DNA from: Acanthamoeba lenticulata
Lineage: Eukaryota > Discosea > Longamoebia > Acanthamoebidae
Reading direction: 5' to 3'
Length of the DNA stretch: 62,431 nt
NCBI GenBank assembly: GCA_002179805.1
Contig: NAVB01000244.1
Location: 1-62,431 of the forward strand
The notes under the pieces were generated by a model. The model made no database searches. It saw only the letters and a list, made by a program, of their open reading frames with translations, and was not told the origin of the DNA. Every line of letters begins with the position of its first letter. The stretch's first letter is position 1. This document shows positions 41,083 to 51,980 of this stretch, one piece after another. A program made the position numbers and the translations under genes.

Positions 41083-42920
41083 TTATGTTGAATTGTTGGT
41101 TGCCTCCTCCTCTGAGGCGAGGGCTGAGCCGTTTTCGCGAGCGACGAGTCTGGACTCACCTCCCGACTCGGGGGACGGCTGTTGAGGCGATGGTCGCGTT
41201 CGGCTGGGCGAAGGGGCCTCGCCGTTGAAGTAATAGGCCGGAATCAGGCGTCGGCCATCAGGCCCGCGCCGCACTTCCTTCGGTCGACGCGGCGGCCCGC
41301 CATCGAGCGCGACCGGGGCAGCGGCGGTGGCGCTGACGGGGACGGTGATGGAGGAAGAGGGAAGGGCCTGGCTGTCCTTGCCCCACCAGTCGCGCTCCTC
41401 CTCGTGGAGGCTACGCGTGGGCATCGCCGGCGAGGACGATGAAGACGAGGAGGGCTGGCTGAGTCGTTGTTGCTGCTTCTGCTTTTGGAGTTTGTAGTAG
41501 GCCCGCCTCTTTCGCTCGCGCTCACGTTCACGCTCGTGATCCTTCATCAGCTCGTCGTTGACGGACACGAATATCTTGTCCGACCTGTGAATAATAATGT
41601 TAAATATAAATAGTTCATGATTATAAATTTAAAGGCAAAGCTAAGGTGCAGTACTTGTCTGCGCTGAAGTAGGGCTGGAGAAGCTTGCTGGTGTAGGCGA
41701 TGAAGGCCGGCAGCACGAGCACAGGCGCCAGCAGGAGCTCCCATGTCGACACGATGGCCGACAGGATCGAGTGGGTGAAGCGTTGGCGGATCTTCAGGTT
41801 CGTCATGCCGTACACGAGACAGTCCAGCATGCCCTGCATTTTTCAAATTTTCAAGATGAGAATAATCCCAAGTATGCCACACGGGCACGTGCGCCGTCCT
41901 GGTGAGCAAGACGAGGGACAAGACGGAACGTGCCTGGAGATTACGGAAGAGGGTGTAGCCAAAGGTGAAGGCGTAGACGTTGCAGTTGTTGTTGAAGAAG
42001 AGGATGAAGTAGGTGACCACATCGAAGAACCAGCAGATGAAGAAGACAAGAATGTAGAACGAGAACCGCACCACCACCTGGCGCAACTGGACGCGTTTCA
42101 GGTGGGCATCAGCTTGAGTGGCAGCCTCGGGCTGGGCCTCGTCGGGCTCGCCGTGGCTCGCCAGCAACGTTGTGTTCTCTTCTGCATCGACTGCGTTGAC
42201 GGCAACGGGGTCGAGCATGTAGCGGCTTGAGCGAGACGACAAGGTCCTGGAGTTGCGCCAGAGGCGATAGAAGATGGCCGCGTAGCACCCGAGCATCCAT
42301 ACAAACGAGATAATAATGGGGATGAACCACAGGATGATGTGCCACGGCTCCGACGGGTAGCACAGACCCGTGTTAGACGACTTGTAGACAAAGTTGCCAG
42401 ACACCATGACCACAACGCCCGCCGCAGGCACGCCCCAGCTGGCCACGTGAAACGCAATCCACATCGGCCAGCCAATTCGTGCTATGTGCAGCGAGTGCAA
42501 CGATGATGAGTTTCAAGGAATTGAGAAGGGAACGCGGCAGAGCGGGAGGGACATACTGGTGTGATTAACGGTGAAGCGGTAGAGAAAGTAGGCGATGACG
42601 GACGTGTAGCACCAGGTGCTGCCGGCCGCGATCTGGAACCAAGAGCGCATAACGACGCACGCCTCCCAGCCGAAGAGGTCCGGGTAGTGCAGCAGCATGA
42701 GGGACTTGATTATGTTGTTGATTGCCGTGAGATAGTCGCCGAAGGCGAGCCAGGCCACGAGCTTGGTGAGCGGGTTGCGGCCCTTGTCGTAGAGGAAGAA
42801 ATTTTCGAGCATGAATGAGGACCCGATAACCGAGAGAAGCGACGCCACGAGCGTGCAGATAGTGAGCGCATTGATTTGATCATCCGAGAACTGTTCGCGG
42901 CAGAACTGTTCCTCGCCCAT
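41083..42920 (-). CDS. cAMP receptor-like (Dictyostelium CAR/Crl type) GPCR
   Basis: A minus-strand multi-exon gene. The extracellular start (MGEEQFCREQFSDDQINAL) is followed by seven predicted helices, among them ICTLVASLLSVIGSSFML, KLVAWLAFGDYLTAINN, CYTSVIAYFLYRF, IILWFIPIIISFVWMLG, FSFYILVFFICWFFDVV and GMLDCLVYGMTNLKIR. The pattern of TM2, the Cys in ECL1/ECL2 (CVVMRSWFQIAAGSTWCY; TGLCYPSEPW) and the CLVYG motif of TM7 fits the cAMP-receptor-like family shared by Dictyostelium and other amoebae. The third loop and the ~160-residue C-terminal tail are hydrophilic, Ser- and Gln-rich and probably phosphorylated. The start Met has no signal peptide, as usual for this family. The ligand is unknown. 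Confidence 0.85.
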
Positions 42921-43995
42921 TTCGAAAGATGTCCGATTTTCTATATAATACGTTGCATTAATTGTTATCCATGCGACGAGTAGCCGTGTGGAGATGTCAC
43001 GTGCCCTCACGAAACTTTACCTTGCCTACGGCATTCGGTCCGAAGGTCTCCTCCACCAGCCGCACAAGAAAACGGAAACGAAAAGAGCACGAAGAAAATG
43101 TTTTTCTTTCTGCTGCGGAAGGTTGCACTTGCATTTTTATCAAATTTAGCCAATTTTGGTCTTTCTGGCTTTTGCTCAGAAGACGAGAGGAAGACAAAAC
43201 CCGTTGTTCAGCTGCCTGTGGAATGGACGCCATACTTCAAGTAAACGGCCTGCCTTTGCGTGTGCCACACTTGGGGTGCACGCAAGGACGAAGAGGAAAT
43301 GGAGGAGGCACAAAGTGTGTTCCGCGGAGGGGGGTCACAAAGGGGGGAAGAGACCTGTCGTAGGGTCCGATCGTGCAACGCTGACCATTAGCGTGCAAAG
43401 AATGTCACGTGATACGTCAAGCTGTCGTAGCTGGAGCTAAGGTCGGCATCCCCGTTGTTCTGGCCAACTGAGACTCGCGCGGTCTGCCGCGGACATGCAT
43501 GTCTATGATTTGCAAGAAAGGAAGCAGAAGAGGAGGAAGAGTCGGGGAGAGGAGGTGGAGCCAAATGTCAGTGCCGTTGCAGCTTTGCTTGCACATGCGC
43601 ACATCCGAGCTCGGCAACGGTCGCGAGCCCGAGACACCTCAAGCTGCGCCCGAGAGTTTACGGCCAGCTCCACCACTCTCCCGCAGCCACACAGTGGAGA
43701 CGTGTGGGACTGTGGCCTGATTCGCCTTGCACATGTGCACTTGTGATAGGAGTCTGACTGTGTCTACACGCTCGGGGTATAGAGCTCTATAGACCAAGGT
43801 TGAGAGGGAGTTGGACCACTCTTCCGCATTCTCACCAACTCACGACCTGGCCGGCACATCATCCACGGCTCCTCCTGTATAAGCACGATACCCTTGGGAT
43901 CCCGGCTTGCCTTCGACTCCTTAAGCTTCGAAGACTAGTTTCTACACTTCCGTACTCCGGCCCCCCTTGGCCCCCCTGGCCCCCGCGCTTCAGCA
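42921..43995. other. Long intergenic stretch between divergent genes
   Basis: About 1.1 kb with no supported coding sequence. It would hold promoters of the GPCR (minus) and the low-complexity protein (plus). A TATAAG element sits near 43877-43882, about 115 bases before the plus-strand ATG, and a short palindromic piece (tatagagctctata) near 43779-43792. The 43920-43990 part is strongly C-rich. Confidence 0.45.
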
Positions 43996-45510
43996 GTGCC
44001 AGAGACAATCCCCAACGGTGAGCGGCTCGGCGGTAACGAGCCGCCTCACAACACTCACGTCCCGCACTCTGATCGCCACCCAGTCATGAGCGGTAGCCGA
44101 TCCCTGTCCTCCATTTACTTCCTCCTCAATGATGAGGATGACTTCGCCACAGACGAGAAAGAGGAGGCCGACACCGTCGAGCAGGCCACCAGCACAACCA
44201 CTTCCTCAAGTGACCCACCCAAGCGCGACAAAGCGGCTTTGGCCTTCATCACCCACCCGCCACCACCCTCACACGCCGCCACTGAGGTCAAGGCTGAACC
44301 TCTAGAGGAGAGCCATCCTCGAGCGCTTCCAGCCACCCACGGCTGGGTCCACTCGCCCCTGTCGACTACACCGTTTGGCCATCCCTCGGGCGGGCCCTTC
44401 GCCTTCTTAAGGGCGCGGTCATTGCCCACGTCATCTCTCTGGCGGGGCGCGTCCGCGGACCACGCCCGCCAGCCCACTGCGCGCGACTACCACCCGAGAA
44501 GCACGTCTTGGCCCGAGTCAGGAGGCATGGCTGGCTCTGCCTCAGATTCTGGGCTCGGTCATGTCTCGGGCGCCAGCAGCGGGGCGATGCCTTCGCCCGC
44601 GTCGACGGCCTCTTTCCCGACCTCGCCACACGTGCATTCGAGTCACGTGAGCAACATTCCCGCCACATGGAGCTACGGCGTGCCTGTTGCCGCTAATCAC
44701 AGCCCGATCGTGACGGCGGCGCCCATTGCTTCTCCTTCTTCGACCCGTGCGATGTCGTCCCCGCCGGGCTCGTCTCCGTCCGTTCTCGCGACCTCTTTGT
44801 CTTCGTCTTCCTTTTCCTCTTCTCCGTCAGCCGCTGCCACTTCATCCTCCGCTATGTCCTTTCACTCACTCTCGGCACCCACCTCGCCTCTCTCCGCTGT
44901 GGGCCGCGGCACCGGGCGCTCGCCTTCTCCACCACTTCCTTCCTCTCCGGCGGCGCGAATGCCTTCTCCCCCACCGTCCTCGTCGATACCGTCGTGGAGC
45001 CTAACCGTGGGGCAGCCCGAGACGCAGCCGTCCGTGGGCGACGTCTCCTACAACAAGTGCCTTCAGTTATGGACGAAGCAGACCGAGCAGCGACGAAGCC
45101 ACCAACGCGTGAAACGATGGCAAGAGTTCCTGCACCGCACGAAGACCAAAGAGAGCGACGGCGGAGCGGAGACGGAGCAGCAGCAGTGGATCAAGTCGAG
45201 GCCGAAGCGAAAGCACAAGCAATCACAGCTGCAGCAAGGCCAACCAGAGCCCGAAACAACAAATTCCCCAACGGAAAACGAAGACGACGAGACGAGGAGA
45301 GAGGCAAAAGAGCGAAAGCGAAGGCGAAAGGCCAAGGACAACAACAACAACGACGAAGAGACGCCTCAGATGAGGGCGAGCGACTCGGAGCAGCACAGAG
45401 GCCCTGAGGAGAGACGAACAAAGTGGGACTTTCACATCCTGCAGGCCGACGATATCCGCGGCCAGCAGGACGAGGAGGAGCACAGCGCCCGTTCCTCACG
45501 AGCCAAGTGA
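43996..45510 (+). CDS. Ser/Pro-rich and basic low-complexity protein, function unknown
   Basis: A single frame of 504 residues; the second ATG (MSGSRSLSSIYFLLND) at 44086 is an equally good start. An acidic N-terminal stretch (EDDFATDEKEEADTVEQ) is followed by about 220 residues of Ser/Pro/Thr. A short block reads SVGDVSYNKCLQLWTKQTEQ with RRSHQRVKRWQEFLHRTK, the only part that looks folded. A Gln/Arg/Lys-rich tail follows (RREAKERKRRRKAKD), then FHILQADDIRGQQDEEE. Composition suggests a disordered nuclear protein, but I cannot name a family. Confidence 0.65.
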   Translation: MPETIPNGERLGGNEPPHNTHVPHSDRHPVMSGSRSLSSIYFLLNDEDDFATDEKEEADTVEQATSTTTSSSDPPKRDKAALAFITHPPPPSHAATEVKAEPLEESHPRALPATHGWVHSPLSTTPFGHPSGGPFAFLRARSLPTSSLWRGASADHARQPTARDYHPRSTSWPESGGMAGSASDSGLGHVSGASSGAMPSPASTASFPTSPHVHSSHVSNIPATWSYGVPVAANHSPIVTAAPIASPSSTRAMSSPPGSSPSVLATSLSSSSFSSSPSAAATSSSAMSFHSLSAPTSPLSAVGRGTGRSPSPPLPSSPAARMPSPPPSSSIPSWSLTVGQPETQPSVGDVSYNKCLQLWTKQTEQRRSHQRVKRWQEFLHRTKTKESDGGAETEQQQWIKSRPKRKHKQSQLQQGQPEPETTNSPTENEDDETRREAKERKRRRKAKDNNNNDEETPQMRASDSEQHRGPEERRTKWDFHILQADDIRGQQDEEEHSARSSRAK

Positions 45511-45841
45511 TGCCTGGCGAGAGGTTGTGGGTTGTGGACGGACCGTCTCGGGCACACTTCATCTCGTCCTGGAGAGTGGAGCCGAGAGAGCTCAGCTGTA
45601 CCTGAAATGCTTCGATTCAATTTAGTGGCTTTCTGCCAAGATCTTGTCGTCTTATCTGAGCATGCTGAGCAAATGTGGTGAGATGCTTACCCTGACGTTG
45701 CACCTCCGTGCGGCTGATCCAGATCTGGTGAAAACTGGGACATTTCGCGAAGATCTGCGATTAGGCTTCCGCCGAACTGCAAAAAGAAATGGAGCTGGAA
45801 ATCATTGTAATTTTAAGAGATAAAGCTGCGAGCATGAGATC
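45511..45841. other. Intergenic stretch
   Basis: No gene, tRNA or clear repeat seen. It holds the 3' end of the upstream transcript and the promoter of the transporter gene. Confidence 0.4.
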
Positions 45842-48229
45842 ATGACGACCACAATTTATGACGATGAGGTGTTTGCCTCCATCAACTACGGGTATGAGGA
45901 GGCGCCCTCACGTCCCACGGAGCCTGCTGGCCCTTCAAAATGGTGCAACCCCCTTGCAAGGTTGGCAAGTTCGTTTCACATTTTAATCGTTGGTCGATTT
46001 TGTAGGTACCGGGGTTTAGGCTGGTTCTTCTTCTTCTTGATGGGGCTTTCGCCACAGCTCCTCCAAAACGGACTCTTTATGGAAGTGCGCAACACCCTCC
46101 TCCACCTCCACCCATCACTTCGTGGCGGTTAATCTGTATGCGCGTCACACCACCAGACGGCGGTGTTCCGGAGCGAGCTGCCGGAGGGGTCGGCCATCAG
46201 CGCCGCCATCGTCACGTCCTTCATGGCCGCCAACGTCTTTGTCCTGCTGTACCTCGTTGTGCACTCCATCCGACCCATCAGATATCCTCTTCTGCCTCCT
46301 TTTCCTCCCTCCTTGTCGGTGCTGCGCGACGTTGTGTGTGAGATACCTTGTTTACGGGACTTGCCTTGACCACCTGCGCACTGACCGGATCATGGTGTGG
46401 GTCATCTTCCTGCTGTGCGGCCTTGTCGGCGTCCTTGTGAGCTTCCTCTGGGACCAGACCATCGACATTGAGGGCCAGCAGTGGAGGTGCAGCGCCAACG
46501 CTCGCGCTCACGTCATCCCGTGAGCAGTCGGTCTAACGAGGTTGAGGGCTGGCGTGGTCGCGCAGCTACGTGCTCCTGTTCTTGGCCTTCACGGCCGGGC
46601 TTGCGGGCAACACCTCCACGCTGGTCTTCTTCGCCTTTGCCTCCAACTACCTCCCCATCTTCACCTCGGCCCTGTCGGCTGGCTATGGTTCGTTCGTCAT
46701 CTGCCCGCCTGTGCCCCGCCTTGCCGAGCCGGGGCGCTGAGGCTTGCCCCTCCCCCCTCCCGCCCAGGCGCCAGCAGCGGCCTGGCGGCCGTCATCACCC
46801 TCTTTGAACATGTTATCGACGGGTTCAACGTGATGGCCTACTTCCTTATTCTGGAGGTGCAGACCGAACCCCTCGCGGGCGGCTCAATGGCCCTGAGCCG
46901 CTGGCTCACCCCGGTGCCATTGTGGTGCGCAGGCGGGCATTGCGGCCGGTCTCGTGGCCTACCTCGTGCTGAGCAGGACCAAGTTGGGCCGATCGCTCAA
47001 GGCCAGTCACGTCTACGAGGTCCTGCCCGCCCCACCGGAACCTGAGGAAACGTTGCGTTAATGTGGTTGCTGACGTTGGCATGACGTTTCCTTGTGCCTC
47101 CTCCTCAACACAGAGCGCGTCAGATGAAGAAGTCTATGACTCGAACAACTTGCGGGCCTATTCGTCGGTGGTGCTTGAAGATGGCGACTCCATCCTCAAC
47201 CCCAACACCGGCCTCGTCGAGGACAAGCCCGAGCCGGCCCCCGTCACCAACATGGGCCTCCTGTGCCAATCCAGCCTTGCCCTCTACAGTTTGTACACGG
47301 CAGGATTGCCGCCCGACCTTTTTTATTCGCCTTTTTTTCTTCTTTAATCAACAATAGTCATCCCCGTTGACACGTCCACGTTATGGCTTGCCGTGACTTG
47401 TCGTGGCTGCAGATATGATGTGGATCTCAGCTATCACCTTTTTCATGCCTGGCCTCATCCCGTACATCACCACAGACAAGATCAAGGTTGACCTCTGCTT
47501 TTTCCTGCCTCACTTTTTCTTCTCTTATCTCCGCTAATGACACGGTGGTCAACGCGTCCGATCTAGACGACAATTCTGAACAGCATTTTCTTGATTGCGC
47601 CACCGCTTGGGGCCTCCATCTCGGGCTTTCTGCCGTTCTACAACGTCACCATCGTCAACATCGCGCTGGTACTCTACTTTTACCACCGCCATCACGGCAA
47701 TGTCACAAGTTTGGTCACATGTGCTACTATCACTCGCACATGCCTGCAGACAGCGGTGTTCATCTACATCCTTCTCCCTTGCTTGAGCATCCTCAATGGA
47801 GTGGTGCCCACCAACATATGGGCCCTCTACGTCTGTATGTTTTTGTTTTTGAATTTATTTAATTTTTTGAATTTTAAAAAATATTATTCTTTTATTTTTA
47901 TGCATTGGTGCTGGCGCTAAGGCTCATGTTCCTCTTTTCCGACTGGGCAGTGATGTCCGTGTTTGCACTGCTGAGCGGGTACAACACGACGATGATTTAT
48001 CTCCTCGCGCGAAAAGAGGTGGGCGCACAACACATCGACAAAGCGTCCCGATGGATCGCCATGGCCAACCAGGTGCCCCTTCCCATCCTCCTGTTGGCTG
48101 TCGTTTAGAGCTGGCTAACTCACTTGCCTCGATGTGCATGTGCGCCACTGGCAGCTGGGCGCAACGCTCGGTACGCTGGCTACCGACGGGGTCATTGCCC
48201 TGCACGTCCTGCAGGCGAGCTCCCTCTGA
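45842..48229 (+). CDS. SLC52-type (riboflavin transporter-like) multi-pass membrane protein
   Basis: About ten exons with short introns; roughly 11 membrane helices. After a hydrophilic head (MTTTIYDDEVFASINYG) come LGWFFFFLMGLSPQLLQNG and SELPEGSAISAAIVTSFMAA, which parallel the start of RFVT/SLC52 proteins (WVELP...KELPEGW). FTAGLAGNTSTLVFFAFASN and LSAGYGASSGLAAVITLFEH match the family's TM4-5 region. After an acidic cytosolic loop, the second half ends VMSVFALLSGYNTTMIYLLA and IAMANQLGATLGTLATDGVI, as in the last helices of SLC52. Animal members import riboflavin at the plasma membrane. The substrate here is inferred from likeness only. Exon borders in the middle (46260-46800) are tentative. 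Confidence 0.68.
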
Positions 48230-48264
48230 GGTTGAATAGCGACAACATGACAATATTAAGGGAA

Positions 48265-48575
48265 TTATTTTGAGTGTCCCCGATGAAGGAGGTGCACGTC
48301 CATAATGTCGCTCTCTCGCCGGGGAGGGATAACGGTGAACCCGCTTGGCTCTAAGTGGAGCTTCTTGAAGGAGGCGAGCACCACAGATGCACCACTGGAG
48401 AAGCGAAGAGGGGCTCAAGTAGCACTACCACGCTCGGCTCGTGGTCACTTGGGTGCGCGTAGAGGCCTCCGTCGATCGTGGTGGGCAACTGCTGCTCTTT
48501 AGGGCGGAATAGGGCAACCACTGCCTCATCGTTCATTCTCGTTGAGATGCTGAAGCTTTGTGCGTCCGGGTTCAT
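48265..48575 (-). CDS. Small protein of unknown function
   Basis: A minus-strand candidate with two parts: MNPDAQSFSISTRMNDEAVV and ALFRPKEQQLPTTIDGGLYA, then, in another frame, SFKKLHLEPSGFTVIPPRR ending DVHLLHRGHSK and TAA. A short intron ending near CTCCAG (48400) should join them, but I could not find a donor that restores the frame cleanly. It is convergent with the SLC52-like gene, only 35 bases from its stop. It may be a real small gene or a remnant. Confidence 0.4.
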
Positions 48576-48865
48576 GTTAGTGCGCTCAAGTCGCCTTCCG
48601 GGCCGGGGCCGAGCGGGGTGTGTCGTCTGTCTAAGGTGCACTTGTTTTGTCGCATGCTCGCGCCCCCGAGATTGGTTGTGCAGACCGCAAACACCGGTCT
48701 CTACACTCGCCACATAAGCTCTGCTTTGTGTGGCCACCTGGTTCGCTCACCTCCCGCCGATCGACCCAAAATTTTTGGAGCTTTTCGAGCCCAAAAATTC
48801 GGTCCTTGCAGAAAATGAATTGTAAAAAAAAATATTTACCATCAATAAACACAAAGAAATTCACC

Positions 48866-50530
48866 ATGAACACAGCGGGAGGCACAAAAGGCGGCAGCAT
48901 GCGCAGTGTGACGCTCACTGAGTTCGGCTCGGAGGAAGGCTTTTCCTTTATGAAAAGCGTGCGCCACGCTTCACCGCTCTGTTTGATTCGACGCCACTTT
49001 TTCATCTTGTGTTTGCCCTTTTGATGCAGTGTGCCCGTCCGGAGGTGGCCGATGACGAGGTGCTCGTGCGGGTGAAGGCCACTGCCGTGACGCCTCTCGA
49101 CGGTGCAGTGCGGCGGGGTGACTTTGGCTCGCTCGTGAAGCTGCCGGCCGTGCCGGGCTACGCCGTGTCGGGCGTCGTCGAGAAGTTGGGCATGGAGGTC
49201 ACCCGCTTCAAGGTCGGCGATGAAGTTGTCGGTAAAGATTCTTTTCCAGCCCGCTCTTGCTGCTGCTACATTTTTTCCATGAGTCTCATGGTGCTTGTTG
49301 CTCAGCTGTGCTGCCGCTGGACGTTGGTGGCGGCTATGCGCAATACGTGGCCGTTGGCCACTACTATGTGGGTACGTTGCGACATTTGCCATTACGCGCA
49401 GCGCATAGCTGATGGTTTGCTACGCTTGGCGGACAGCGTTCAAGCCACTCGAGATCAACCACGAAGAGGCCGTGGCAAGCCTGCTTGGTGGCATCTGGTC
49501 CTACACGGCTCTGCATTACCACTTCAAGCTCTCGCCGGGCGAGACCGTGCTTGTGCTCAATGGCGGCTCGGCTTATGGGCACATCGCAGTGCAACTGGCC
49601 GTGTCGTGGGGCGCCAAGGTCATTGCCACGGCCTCGTCGATTGAGGAGCTCAACCTCCTCAACGATCTCCGCGTCACGTATGTGCGGCCTTGGTGGCGGC
49701 AGCTCGGGCGCACTTATGCTGACCTGCGTCACTGCGCGCTGCAGGCTCGACCGCGTGATCGACCTCACGACGGAGCGCCTCGTCGACTCGGTGATGGAGG
49801 AGACTGGTGGCCAGGGCGTGGACTTCATCCTTGAGACCGTCTCCTTCACCGAGCCGCTGGCCACCTCGGCCGCCGCAGGCACCAGCATCCTCCCTTTACA
49901 ACGACGGCACTTGCTGCATGGCTCACCAGTGGTTCGAACCGCTGCGCTACGCGTCGGTTCAACAGAGAAGGAGCGGCGTGAGCGGGAGCTGTCGCCCATC
50001 ATCTCCGAGATGGTGTCGGCCGAGACTCGCGGACGAGCGCCCTATCCCTCGCGACGCGACTTGATCCAGTGCCTGGCTTCGCTCGGCCGATGGGCCACGT
50101 CCTCTGCGCAGCTGCAGGTCTCGCGCCGACCCGTCCTCTCTTGTACGGCTCATGCGTGTCTTCCTTCCTCACCACCTCCGTGATGATGCAGCTGGACCCG
50201 CCCGACTCGCGATTGCTTTTCATGAAGGGCGCCAGCCTCAGCTTCGTGTTCGAGCAGTCGTGGCTGCTCGCAGGGTCTCAGCTGGGCCGCTTTCTGCGTA
50301 CAATATCGCCCTTCCTGCCCGCCTACTTCATTCGGGAGTGCCATGTGTTTGACATTCTAGGGCTCTGTTGTTGGTGACTACGTGCAGACGTGCTGACCGA
50401 CTTGATGGAAAAGGTGTCGAAGGAGGAGATCGTGCCCAAGGTGACCAAGTACTTCATCCTCGAAAAGATCAGAGAGGCACACCGCACACTTGACGCCAAC
50501 AACGTGGGCACGCTCGTCATCAAGCATTAA
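48866..50530 (+). CDS. Quinone oxidoreductase-like protein 1 (CRYZL1) homologue
   Basis: A multi-exon medium-chain dehydrogenase/reductase. The catalytic N-terminal domain has EVLVRVKATAVTPLDGAVRR, PAVPGYAVSGVVEKLG and FKVGDEVVAVLPLDVGGG. The Rossmann part has ALHYHFKLSPGETVLVLNGG, SAYGHIAVQLAVSWGAKVI and VMEETGGQGVDFILETV. The C-terminal LDPPDSRLLFMKGASLSFVF and LTDLMEKVSKEEIVPKVTKY match CRYZL1 specifically. The zinc-binding Cys cluster of alcohol dehydrogenases is absent, as in zeta-crystallin relatives, so an NADPH-dependent quinone or enone reductase role is likely; the physiological substrate is unknown. The start could also be the ATG at 48899. Exons between 49880 and 50120 are uncertain. 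Confidence 0.82.
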
Positions 50531-50649
50531 GTGAACTCAGTTTCACCCAAAGACCACAAAAACTGTGGCTTTGCGCAGTCTTGTCTGGTCAACTGGCAAA
50601 GGAAGCTGGGTTGTGGCTGGGATGGGTGCCCTGGTCGAGTGGCTACTTC

Positions 50650-50723
50650 GGTTTCGTAGAATAGTGGTTAATTTTCCGGGGCTACAAGCTCCGGAGTCGT
50701 GGGTTCGATTCCCACCGTAACAA
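50650..50723 (+). tRNA. tRNA-like gene, anticodon ACA (Cys codon UGU); possible pseudogene
   Basis: A 74-nt cloverleaf can be drawn. The T arm is GTGGG-TTCGATT-CCCAC and carries a perfect B box. The anticodon arm is CGGGG-CTACAAG-CTCCG with U33 and anticodon ACA. The D arm has GAA/TTC pairs and the AGTGG bases. The acceptor GGTTTCG against CGTAACA has two mismatches (positions 1-72 and 5-68), and ACA is an unusual anticodon for Cys. The 5' half resembles tRNA-Val. It stands about 60 bases before the isomerase gene's ATG. The nearest T run (TTTTT) is about 27 bases downstream. It may be a pseudogene or a tRNA-derived element. Confidence 0.5.
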
Positions 50724-50782
50724 TATCTGCCGCTGACGCTGTCACCCTCCTTTTTCCTTGGCCGCCAAGAGATCGAGAGAAG

Positions 50783-51622
50783 ATGAGCAAGCCTGTTCTG
50801 TACTCGTTCTGGCGCAGTTCGTGCTCCTATCGCGTGCGCATTGCACTTGCGCTCAAGGGCATTGACTATGAGTATCGGGCAATAAACTTGAGCAAGAAGG
50901 GCGGGGGCGAACAGCACAGCGCCGATTACTTGCGATTGAACGCCATGCACGCCGTGCCTACTCTACTTATTGATGGTGCCACCATAAGTCAGTCGGTTGC
51001 CATTCTCGAGTATCTGGAGGTAGGCTTTAATCTAACATTGGGGTTTTATCTCAACCAGGCTGACGCGTTGCTGGTGCTGCACACAACAGGAAACGAGACC
51101 TGAGGTGCCGCTGCTGCCTGCGCTTGCTCACGAAGGAGGTGACCAGGCTGCTCTCATCAAGGCTGCCGCTCTACGAGCTCAAGTGCGCCAGCTGGTCAAC
51201 ATCGTCTGTGCCGACACGCAGCCTCTGCAAAACAGCTCGGTGCTGGTAGCCGTCGCGGGCAACAACGAGGAGCACCAGGCCGCATTCGCGCGTAAGTGGA
51301 TCGAGCGTGGTCTGCAAGGTCCGTTGATCTCACTTGCGGTTGAGTGATGGCTTGTTCACTCACACACCTCCCCGCAGCCTTCGAGACGACGATCAAATCC
51401 ACAGCGGGCAAGTACAGTGTGGGCGACACCATCACGCTGGCTGACATCGTGCTGGTGCCACAGCTCTACAACGCCCGCCGATTTGGCCTTGATGTCGCTG
51501 CTTTCCCAACGCTTGTGCGCGTCGAGGAGGCACTGCAGCAGCTTACAGCCTTCCAGGTGGCGCACCCTGACGCTCAGCCCGACGCCCCAGTGCAGGACAA
51601 ACCTCAAGATAAACCGTGCTGA
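50783..51622 (+). CDS. GSTZ1: Maleylacetoacetate isomerase (zeta-class GST)
   Basis: Three exons; about 215 residues, the normal size. The zeta signature [20 protein letters not shown] contains the catalytic [22 protein letters not shown] has the cis-Pro, and [12 protein letters not shown] the glutathione-binding Ser. After the first intron come RPEVPLLP and [20 protein letters not shown] (family QxR...IxCDIQPLQN). The last exon has [20 protein letters not shown] and [20 protein letters not shown]. The enzyme isomerises maleylacetoacetate to fumarylacetoacetate in Phe/Tyr breakdown, using glutathione. The C-terminus is longer than usual by a short Asp/Gln/Pro tail ([13 protein letters not shown]). 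Confidence 0.93.
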
Positions 51623-51980
51623 GCCAGAACACGTGCTACTTCGGCACACCAGCGCCCCCTTTTTGGGAGCCAGGCATGTGAGAAATGAAACCGTTGTTGT
51701 TGGCCGCCTTTCGAGTTTTCGTTTTCGCGCGCTTTTTGCCTGGCCGAAAGGACAAGGCGCCAGACGGGCAAACAGAACTACACCTTGCGCCCCTCGCCAC
51801 GCTACCCGAATCGATCCCCGCCCGACACCAGCCATCCCTTTCTTGGAGGAAGGGATAGCCCCACGTCGAGCCGATTCATACAAGAAGCGCTTGCAGGAGA
51901 AAGGAATTCTTTTCTATTTCTTCTCGGTTTTCCGGTAAGCATCAACACATTCACGCCCCCGCTGAGCAAGCGATCACAAA
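51623..51980. other. Intergenic stretch
   Basis: No gene seen. It holds the 3' end of the isomerase transcript and the promoter/leader of the CKAP5-like gene. A T/C-rich patch (aattcttttctatttcttctcgg) at about 51903-51927 lies shortly before the ATG at 51981. Confidence 0.4.

Noticed and set aside
43495..43746. Two overlapping plus-strand frames of 70-80 codons in the long intergenic region
   Set aside because: Arg/Ser/Thr-rich, no domain, different frames competing over the same bases; better read as promoter and leader.
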